A model generated the notes under the pieces. The model searched no databases. It was not told where the DNA came from and worked only from the letters and a program-made list of their open reading frames with translations. 15,565 nt of DNA from CAZAMT01 sp964486145 (GTDB taxonomy: Bacteria > Bacteroidota > Bacteroidia > Bacteroidales > JAAAOM01), in contig CAZAMT010000065.1 of the NCBI GenBank assembly GCA_964486145.1, positions 1-15,565 of the forward strand, given 5' to 3'. The stretch's first letter is position 1, and every line of letters begins with the position of its first letter. This document shows, in pieces, positions 1 to 6,115 of this stretch. Position numbers and translations under genes: made by a program.

Positions 1-2
1 TA

Positions 3-251
3 TCTGCTTTGAAAGATATTTCATGTGATTTATCGGTTTACCCAAACCCAACCTCTGATGTGATAATAATTGAACATGATTTCGGTATTATAGAGTATTA
101 TATAACTAATTTAACTGGAGAACAAATTTTACATGGTAAAGAAAATACAGATAAGTTACGCATAGATTTATCCACTATAAAAACAGGATTATACATATTA
201 AACCTAAAGGTAAAAGGAAAACAAATTGAATATAAGGTGATTAAATACTAA
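3..251 (+). CDS. C-terminal fragment of a T9SS-secreted protein (type A sorting domain)
   Basis: The frame is open to the left edge, so the start and the functional part of the protein lie outside the window. The visible 83 residues contain LSVYPNPTSD followed by a beta-rich stretch and GLYILNLKVKGK near the end. This is the typical layout of a type A T9SS C-terminal domain (about 75-80 residues, ending with a short basic/aromatic tail, here KVIKY). In that family the domain directs passage through the outer membrane and is then removed as the protein is attached to surface glycolipid. Nothing here shows what the protein itself does. The first Met-like codon inside the frame is a TTG and is not a real start. 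Confidence 0.85.
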   Translation, partial: SALKDISCDLSVYPNPTSDVIIIEHDFGIIEYYITNLTGEQILHGKENTDKLRIDLSTIKTGLYILNLKVKGKQIEYKVIKY

Positions 252-259
252 TACTGCCC

Positions 260-290
260 TTAGCGTTTAATACACGAAACCGTTAGCTAA
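260..290 (+). repeat. Imperfect inverted repeat after the T9SS fragment
   Basis: TTAGC (260-264) and GTTT (265-268) can pair with AAAC (277-280) and GCTAA (286-290), leaving an 8-base loop and a 5-base bulge. No T-run follows, so it is a poor intrinsic terminator. It lies just after the stop of the preceding gene and could be a weak transcript-end structure. Confidence 0.3.
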
Positions 291-317
291 TGAAATATTA
301 TTTAATAAATAATTCAC

Positions 318-1115
318 ATGAAAAATTTTAAAATCCTTTCAGCGCTGTTACTGCTCATTATTGTAATCGCAGGTTGTGAAAAAGACAATGAAAAAGGAGC
401 CCCCCAGCTACCCCCGGAAAATTCGTTTATCATGGATTTTTCTGATTTCAGCCAGACAAAATCCGGTGTGCTTGATACTGTTAGTTTCCAAAACTGGACC
501 TACGCTGCTGCAAATGTGGCTTTTTGGAACGTCATTCTTTCCGTGAATTCTGTTATCCCGGTTGCTGCATTTAAAGAATCATTTAATCATGATGCAGAAT
601 TTACAGAAAACCAAACATGGCAGTGGAGCTATGGTGTTGAGGTAGCAAATGGAGACATTTACACCGCCCGCCTGACAGGTCAAATCCTTACGGATTCTGT
701 GGAATGGAAAATGTACATCCAAAAAGATGGTATACTTGGATTTGATGAAGTGTTGTGGTTTATCGGTCGCTCTGCCATGGATGTATCCGCCGGATGGTGG
801 CAGGTAAACCATAATCCTGCGGCACCCAGGGCGTATTTCAGGATTGACTGGTCGAGGACAAACAAAGATGAGGGCACATTACGATACACTTTAGTTGAGC
901 CTGACAATGAAGCTTATGGCAACTATATTGAATACGGAAGACATCAACCAAATGAAAATAACTTCAACGCTTATTACGATATTGTTGATTTAGCAGGCGA
1001 CCAAACCATTCACATTCAGTGGGACCGTGAAACCAAAGAAGGTAGGGTAAAAAAACTGAATGAAACTACATGGAGTTGCTGGGACGCCGAATTACACGAT
1101 ACAAGTTGTCCGTGA
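318..1115 (+). CDS. Lipoprotein of unknown function
   Basis: This 265-residue protein begins with a type II signal peptide: a basic start (MKNFK), a hydrophobic core, and a lipobox IAGC with the lipidated cysteine at residue 20, followed by an acidic/polar EKDNEK linker. That linker suits export to the outer membrane and possibly the cell surface in Bacteroidota. The mature part is rich in Trp, Tyr and Asn and looks all-beta, with alternating stretches such as TWQWSYGVEV (about 100-109) and VEWKMYIQKDG (about 128-138). It resembles a group of hypothetical lipoproteins common in Bacteroidota that I cannot assign to a named family. No catalytic motif is visible. It is a single gene with its own terminator just downstream. 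Confidence 0.85.
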   Translation: MKNFKILSALLLLIIVIAGCEKDNEKGAPQLPPENSFIMDFSDFSQTKSGVLDTVSFQNWTYAAANVAFWNVILSVNSVIPVAAFKESFNHDAEFTENQTWQWSYGVEVANGDIYTARLTGQILTDSVEWKMYIQKDGILGFDEVLWFIGRSAMDVSAGWWQVNHNPAAPRAYFRIDWSRTNKDEGTLRYTLVEPDNEAYGNYIEYGRHQPNENNFNAYYDIVDLAGDQTIHIQWDRETKEGRVKKLNETTWSCWDAELHDTSCP

Positions 1116-1137
1116 GCGTTTGTTTGTTTTTCTATTT

Positions 1138-1168
1138 GGCCGGCTTCAGTAAATGAGGCCGGCCTTTT
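1138..1168 (+). terminator. Rho-independent terminator of the lipoprotein gene
   Basis: GGCCGGC (1138-1144) pairs perfectly with GCCGGCC (1158-1164), with two more possible pairs below the loop, and TTTT follows at once. It starts 22 bases after the stop codon at 1115. Read on the other strand it lies just beyond the end of the convergent gene at 1187, so it may also stop that transcript, although the T-run favours the plus direction. Confidence 0.85.
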
Positions 1169-1186
1169 AGTTCAAAAAAAACGCTG

Positions 1187-4100
1187 TTAGTACACCAGAA
1201 TTTTTTCAATTATTGTGTAACCCTGACATTTGATTTTTAAAACATAAATACCTTTTGGTAATGATGAAACATCAATATCAGCACGCTTATTCAGGGGCAA
1301 GTGCACTTTTTCATTCAAATAAACTGTATTACCTGTGCAATCCAGTAACCGGATCATTACCCTGCCATTAAATTCCCTTTCAAACATGATGGTAATAAAA
1401 TCGTGCGCAGGATTTGGATGTACTGTCATTCCCCTATTTACAGCATTAGCTGTATTGGTCGCCTGAATTACACTTATTGTTATGCTATCAGAGGAATAGC
1501 AACCAAATTGATTCGTTATGGTGAGCCAGTAGGTGTGTTCACCAACGCCTATTTCTTCTCCGGCTATTTCCAGATTGGCACCAAAGGAACCATCACTCCA
1601 GAGATAATCACATCCGGCTTGTTCAGTGCCAATGATCAGTTTTTGATCACTTGTTATGGTTGTATCCTTTCCCAAACTAAAATACGGGCACTGATGTATT
1701 ATTAATAGCAAGGTATCCGGTATGCTTTCACAGTTCAACATAGTTTGCGTTACAAAATATCTGGTTGTATCTGGTTTAATTACTTTCGGGCAGTATGAAT
1801 TACCATTGTTTCGTTGATTGGTCAAATCATAATCGCTATACCATCTGATATTATTTCCAGCTACTTCCATTTCCGGTAAATCATCATTTTTACAAATTTC
1901 ATAGTTTGCAGTTAACGGTGGATCAGGAATTGGATTTACCTTGATGATCAACGTATCCTTTGGACCTTCATGTCCAGAAATACTTTGGGATACATAAAAT
2001 ATGTATTTTCCAGTCTCCAATCTCTTAATCGGAAGTTTATTCCCCTCATATACAGGTCGATATTTATCCTTTGTGCAGCGTATGTAAAACCCCGGAATCT
2101 GGGAAACATCTACTGCATCAGGTTTACTGAAAAATGATTCCTGCATTATATTGTTCTCATCCACTTTAATGAATACAAACCCCTCAGGTGCTGTACCAAA
2201 ACCATAATAAGGTACCCAATAATAAAAACTGAATAAAATAGGATCATAACCGGGAGGAATGAAATGATAGTTATATGCTTTTGTATCTATCCCAATGCTA
2301 TCCAACAAATCCTGCCATTTATACCGGTCTGCTATTTGCCATCCACGAGGGCAGATATTTTCAGCTAATTCCCATGAATACATTCTTCCATAGGGGTGAT
2401 AAGTTAAACTGTCCTGTTTGGGATAGAAGGAGCCTGATGGCGTAAAGACATTCAAATTTTCATTCATCCAGGTATTTCCCCCAATGGTAACTACATCGTA
2501 TATTTGTTCATCCCTGAAATCATACAACGGATTGGCGCTGTCACTATACCATCGGATATTTTCCCCCCGGGCAATTATCTCAGGTAATTCTTCTCCTTCA
2601 CATACTTCCAAATAATGATGTGACAGGCTGGGTTGAAAAACTTCCGGAATGACATCAACATGAACAGTTTCTTTTAATCCCAACGTACCACATTCATTGG
2701 TACCACGAATTATGGCTTCCACATAACCGCAAAATTGTTTACTAAAAATGACATCAATCTCAAATCCTTCCCTGAAAATTTCAACCGTATTCTCAACCTT
2801 AATTTCCCATGTGGGAACAGCCAGATCATACATTGGAATCCATTGAAAGATTGTTGGAGATAGCGGCTTATTCAGATATAATGAATCAATATCAATATCC
2901 CAGTTTCCCGGATCCAGATCAAGGTTCAATGCCATAAAGCAACGTGTTGAATCCATCCGATTGTTTATTTCAAACTCAGTTTTTAGCTGCCTGTTAAAAT
3001 CCAGGGACGTTTTTATGAAAAAAATGGTATCACCTGTTAAATCAGGATTATCTAGCATAAAACTCCATAGAACAGAATCGTTGTTTATCGTGTCTGCAGT
3101 CCATTTGAAGTGCAATGTATCCCCTGTTTTGAATGAAAAATGATGATGCGAAAACCATGGAGTTTCCGGTTGAGGAAGTTTATCTGTCTTTAGTTCCACT
3201 GAAAAATCGGACTTTCCGTAGTTATTATAACTCCTGATTCTGTAATAATAAGTAGAATCACTGCTTATTTCGCTATCACAGTATGATGTACAATCGGGTT
3301 CTAACAGTACTTCACCGGAATACCACGTATTTTCGGTTCTTTTCTCCAGGATAAAGCCTGTTTCATTGCCAGATTGATCCTTCCATTCGAGCATTGCTTT
3401 CTCACAATCCCGTGCTTTCATTTTCAGATCAGATGGTGGATAAGGGTATTTCATGGAACCCAGGTACAATACAAATTCATTCCGGTCATCCCATGTTAAA
3501 TACTGTCGAACATCTTTTCCTGATTTTCTGCTGAGCATATCCAAAAAATGAAAATATTTATTGATATTACCTGGTTGTGCAATGGAAGGATTTGCCAAAT
3601 ACGCTCTGAATGTTTCCCTAAAAGGCTCCCAGCCAATACTGTCAGCAATGTCAATGAATTTGTAGGTGAGGGCATCACCATACAGGTGCATTATTTCACC
3701 GGTGCTTTTATAATGCTGTTTGACCCTGTTGTATACCCCTTTGTAATAGTCTTTATAATCATGACCAACGATATGGCTACCATCTCTCCAAAAACGGCCG
3801 TTCAACGCCTGAATCACATAAAACATTTTAAAATTGGCAAAATGTTCTCCATGAAAATTCCAGTAAGGATAATCAAAATTATGTCCTATTTCATGCAAAA
3901 TCCCAAACGACCAATCATCATGATCATTAATCACTTTCAGTTCCCTGCCGATATATATCTGATACCATTTTATCGGATTTCCCGCAACTGCCCATCCACC
4001 CGGGTATTTGTCCACCGAAAGCACCGTCAGGGGATAACCGGTATTTGGCCCTTGTCCTATTAATTCTTCATATTTCAGGATCGCGCTGTCCAGGTGTTCG

Positions 4101-4741
4101 ATCCATCTGGTCATGTTTGATTCTGTAATATTGGTTAGATCCGATTCTTTGAGATACAAAACAATCTGGTTACCTTTTATTGTATCCAATCGTGGCTTCT
4201 CTATTTCTTTCAGGCTTAAGTTATCAAACCAGCATTTACCGGTTGTAACATTCCAGTAATACCCGTTTCGGGCACATAAAGTATAGTAGCCTTCTTTATC
4301 AGTGGTAAACCGGCATGTAACTTTTGTCCATCCAAAAGTTGTTTTTTTAACCTGACCATAATCCCACAATTCAAGAACACTTAAGTTCGTGTAAATATCA
4401 TCACTTTGGTTATTCTGAATGTTTTCACCTCTGATGTATCCGGAAAATTCATATGTTGTATAACCTTTCAATTTAATTTTTTGAGCCCATCTGGCATCAT
4501 TGGATTCAATATTTTCGATACTTATACATCTCGATCCGTCTATTCCGGTCCCATTTTCCCATTTAAAAACAGTTCCATTATTTAACCATGCATTGGGATA
4601 CCATAATGCGGGATTGTTGTTCGTTCCTGATTCAAAATCTCCATTGTGTAATAACTGGGCATTGGCAGAAAATGAGAGGCAGATCAATGAAATAATCACG
4701 ATCAACAGGATTTCTTTGGAGTTGTTAATTCTTGTTTTCAT
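1187..4741 (-). CDS. Large secreted M60-like metallopeptidase with CBM-like, Fn3, Ig-like, FISUMP and T9SS domains
   Basis: A 1184-residue secreted protein. Residues 1-28 form a signal peptide ending SANA-Q. Residues 29-178 look like a jelly-roll carbohydrate-binding module (NGDFESG ... WFDNLSL). Residues about 190-430 are an M60/enhancin-like peptidase with the zinc motif HEIGH (His283, Glu284, His287) and a candidate third ligand Glu299, which fits HExxH(x8-28)E. Members of that family cut mucins and other O-glycoproteins, so glycoprotein attack is the likely role. Fn3 follows at about 434-520, then a beta-rich stretch to 700. An Ig-like repeat (711-740 and 895-936) is split by a FISUMP domain (741-893: IGGNTWMNENLN, ENICPRGWQIA, GFYIRCTKD). 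A second Ig-like repeat is at 943-1016, an adhesion-type repeat at 1017-1093 and a T9SS type A domain at 1102-1184. It is a monocistronic gene convergent with the lipoprotein gene. The exact substrate is unknown. Confidence 0.85.
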   Translation of the reverse strand: MKTRINNSKEILLIVIISLICLSFSANAQLLHNGDFESGTNNNPALWYPNAWLNNGTVFKWENGTGIDGSRCISIENIESNDARWAQKIKLKGYTTYEFSGYIRGENIQNNQSDDIYTNLSVLELWDYGQVKKTTFGWTKVTCRFTTDKEGYYTLCARNGYYWNVTTGKCWFDNLSLKEIEKPRLDTIKGNQIVLYLKESDLTNITESNMTRWIEHLDSAILKYEELIGQGPNTGYPLTVLSVDKYPGGWAVAGNPIKWYQIYIGRELKVINDHDDWSFGILHEIGHNFDYPYWNFHGEHFANFKMFYVIQALNGRFWRDGSHIVGHDYKDYYKGVYNRVKQHYKSTGEIMHLYGDALTYKFIDIADSIGWEPFRETFRAYLANPSIAQPGNINKYFHFLDMLSRKSGKDVRQYLTWDDRNEFVLYLGSMKYPYPPSDLKMKARDCEKAMLEWKDQSGNETGFILEKRTENTWYSGEVLLEPDCTSYCDSEISSDSTYYYRIRSYNNYGKSDFSVELKTDKLPQPETPWFSHHHFSFKTGDTLHFKWTADTINNDSVLWSFMLDNPDLTGDTIFFIKTSLDFNRQLKTEFEINNRMDSTRCFMALNLDLDPGNWDIDIDSLYLNKPLSPTIFQWIPMYDLAVPTWEIKVENTVEIFREGFEIDVIFSKQFCGYVEAIIRGTNECGTLGLKETVHVDVIPEVFQPSLSHHYLEVCEGEELPEIIARGENIRWYSDSANPLYDFRDEQIYDVVTIGGNTWMNENLNVFTPSGSFYPKQDSLTYHPYGRMYSWELAENICPRGWQIADRYKWQDLLDSIGIDTKAYNYHFIPPGYDPILFSFYYWVPYYGFGTAPEGFVFIKVDENNIMQESFFSKPDAVDVSQIPGFYIRCTKDKYRPVYEGNKLPIKRLETGKYIFYVSQSISGHEGPKDTLIIKVNPIPDPPLTANYEICKNDDLPEMEVAGNNIRWYSDYDLTNQRNNGNSYCPKVIKPDTTRYFVTQTMLNCESIPDTLLLIIHQCPYFSLGKDTTITSDQKLIIGTEQAGCDYLWSDGSFGANLEIAGEEIGVGEHTYWLTITNQFGCYSSDSITISVIQATNTANAVNRGMTVHPNPAHDFITIMFEREFNGRVMIRLLDCTGNTVYLNEKVHLPLNKRADIDVSSLPKGIYVLKIKCQGYTIIEKILVY

Positions 4742-4935
4742 AGTGGAGGGTTTTTTAAGTTGGCAATATAAAGTTAAACCTATATTTGCCTGATTTCCAG
4801 CGATTATTTATCAATAGCAAATAAACGTTGATAAACTTCATTAATGCGTAAACGAACAGCATTCTGGTGATTTTAACTATTTGATTTTCTGTTATTTACA
4901 TATGTATAAATGTATACTATCGCATTTTATTTGTT

Positions 4936-5094
4936 ATGAACCTTTTCATAGCGGAGGAATTTGAAAAAGATTCATTAACGTACCTGGCTTACCTGAACAG
5001 TTATAAATCAAAAGACGATGAAATCCAATACGAAATAAGGAAATACAAATACTACCTTGAAAATATTCAAAAGATAAAGCCCAAATTCCAATAA
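4936..5094 (+). CDS. Possible small protein of 52 residues
   Basis: The frame runs ATG to TAA in an otherwise empty stretch between divergently oriented genes. The predicted product (MNLFIAEEFE ... KIKPKFQ) is charged and mostly helical, with Tyr/Lys-rich segments and no signal peptide or membrane segment. A rough promoter-like pair, TTTG at 4880-4883 and TATGTATA at 4901-4908, lies upstream with shorter than ideal spacing. There is no clear ribosome-binding site, but these organisms often lack one. I recognise no family. It could be a genuine small gene, a decayed remnant or chance. Confidence 0.35.
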   Translation: MNLFIAEEFEKDSLTYLAYLNSYKSKDDEIQYEIRKYKYYLENIQKIKPKFQ

Positions 5095-5193
5095 AAAAAA
5101 TGAGACTGCTTTAGAATCTTACATTCAATTCATTACAGCATTGCTCACAACATAAGTTAAAAACTTCATTAGGTGATTTAGAAAAAATAGTTA

Positions 5194-5201
5194 TACATTT
5201 G
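5194..5201 (+). promoter_or_regulatory. Candidate -7 promoter box for the cobalamin operon
   Basis: TACATTTG matches the Bacteroidota sigma-ABfr -7 consensus TAnnTTTG exactly. It would place the transcript start near 5207, right where the riboswitch begins. The -33 TTTG element is not clearly present (TTAG at 5169-5172, 21 bases upstream, is the nearest), so the assignment rests on the -7 box and its position. Confidence 0.5.
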
Positions 5202-5206
5202 TCTTT

Positions 5207-5400
5207 GCGTTGGTTCCATTCCTGCCAGGTTGCAGGATTAGGATTAAAAGGGAATGCCGTGCGAATCGGCAACAGTTCCCGCTGCTGTGAGTCCCGACCT
5301 TGTAAAGGTCAATTATTGACTCTGATGTTAAACCACTGTTTGCCTCTGGCGAATGGGAAGGAATCAGAAGTCGGGATAAGTCAGAAGACCTGCCGGTGCA
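5207..5400 (+). ncRNA. Cobalamin (B12) riboswitch aptamer
   Basis: The conserved core elements appear in order: AAAAGGGAATGCCGTGCGAA (about 5248-5267), an AACAG...CCCGCTGCTGTGAGTCCC stretch (about 5271-5294), ACCACTG (about 5332-5338), ATGGGAAGG (5353-5361), and the B12 box AAGTCAGAAGACCTGCC (about 5378-5394). This is the class of RNA that binds adenosylcobalamin or related cobalamins and lowers expression of downstream genes. All six genes that follow fit cobalamin uptake or activation. The outer ends are approximate because I could not settle the P1 helix by eye. Confidence 0.93.
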
Positions 5401-5417
5401 TCCGTTGAATAGACGGA
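5401..5417 (+). promoter_or_regulatory. Small hairpin right after the aptamer
   Basis: TCCGT (5401-5405) pairs with ACGGA (5413-5417) around a 7-base loop. It sits between the B12 box and the larger leader stem, a position where cobalamin riboswitches often place the hairpin whose loop kisses the aptamer. That role is inferred from position only. Confidence 0.45.
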
Positions 5418-5495
5418 GATTTTGCAGCCTGCGGTGAACAGGATGTGGATCAGCGATTCTTCTGGCTTTCCCATAGCATCGTCTGCTGCAAAATC
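5418..5495 (+). promoter_or_regulatory. Long leader stem, likely riboswitch expression platform
   Basis: GATTTTGCAGC (5418-5428) and GCTGCAAAATC (5485-5495) form a perfect 11-bp inverted repeat. Inside it, GATG (5442-5445) can pair with CATC (5477-5480) and TGG (5446-5448) with CCA (5471-5473). Bases 5459-5464 and 5468-5474 are also complementary to aptamer bases 5365-5370 and 5353-5359, so two exclusive folds are possible. The start codon at 5527 lies 31 bases downstream. No T-run follows the stem, so control of translation or of RNA accessibility is more likely than simple intrinsic termination. Confidence 0.55.
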
Positions 5496-5526
5496 AATTC
5501 GTGAAACTTAACAAGATGCAGAGACG

Positions 5527-6105
5527 ATGAAAAACACAACGTATAATGTTCGCTTTGGTCTTATTTTCCTTTTGATTGCAAGTGCAGCTTTCAGCAGGCT
5601 TATTCCACATCCCCAAAATGTTGCCCCCATAGCTGCCATGGCTTTGCTTGGGGCCGCTTATTTTTCAAATAAATACCATGTATTCATTGTGCCCGTGCTG
5701 GCCATGTGGCTCAGCGACCTGGCCATAAACAACATCTTATACCACCGGTATTTTGATCATTTTGTCTGGTTTTACCCCGGGTTTTACTGGACGTATCTCG
5801 CATTCGTATTAATTGGAAGCGGTGCAATCTTACTGCTAAAAAAGGTCAGTGTAAAAACCATTCTACCGGCAAGCCTGCTGGCCTCCATAACATTCTTTTT
5901 AGTCTCCAATTTTGGGGTATGGGCATCAGGAATAATGTATCCAAAAGATGTTAACGGACTGATAGCCTGCTACAGCGCAGGTATACCCTTTTTCAAAAAC
6001 ACCCTCATTGGCGATCTGTTTTATTGCGGCATCCTGTTCGGCATATTCGAAATAGCAAAAAAGAAATATCCTGCTTTACAAATTCAAAATAGTATAAACC
6101 ACTAA
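5527..6105 (+). CDS. DUF6580-type membrane protein, candidate cobalamin permease
   Basis: A 192-residue integral membrane protein with about five or six hydrophobic segments. The pattern RLIPHPQNVAPIAAMALLGA (about 24-43), VPVLAMWLSDL (about 55-65), SNFGVWASGIMYP (about 127-139) and IPFFKNTLIGDLFYCGILFG (about 153-172) is that of the DUF6580 family, small membrane proteins frequent in Bacteroidota. Size and topology resemble the substrate-binding (S) components of ECF vitamin transporters. BtuM, a solitary S-component-like cobalamin transporter, is of similar size. Being first after the B12 riboswitch, it is a good candidate for inner-membrane corrinoid uptake. That function is inferred from context. 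Cys148 and Cys167 are the only cysteines. It is followed after 10 bases by the next operon gene. Confidence 0.85.
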   Translation: MKNTTYNVRFGLIFLLIASAAFSRLIPHPQNVAPIAAMALLGAAYFSNKYHVFIVPVLAMWLSDLAINNILYHRYFDHFVWFYPGFYWTYLAFVLIGSGAILLLKKVSVKTILPASLLASITFFLVSNFGVWASGIMYPKDVNGLIACYSAGIPFFKNTLIGDLFYCGILFGIFEIAKKKYPALQIQNSINH

Positions 6106-6115
6106 AAATTATCGC

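Noticed and set aside
260..290. An integron attC site, because the inverted repeat follows a stop codon and contains CGTTAGC.
   Set aside because: The core does not fit GTTRRRY/RYYYAAC, there is no second site or integrase, and the following gene ends at an ordinary terminator.
2063..2521. Horizontal transfer from Fibrobacter, suggested by the FISUMP domain name.
   Set aside because: FISUMP domains are common in Bacteroidota surface proteins, and base and codon use here does not differ visibly from the rest of the gene.
3548..4063. A 171-codon plus-strand reading frame.
   Set aside because: It is antisense to the M60-domain coding region, whose frame carries clear conserved motifs; the antisense product resembles nothing.
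5199..5408. A 69-codon plus-strand reading frame beginning MSLRWFHSCQ.
   Set aside because: It lies over the cobalamin riboswitch aptamer; the conserved RNA elements explain the sequence and the predicted protein has no protein-like features.
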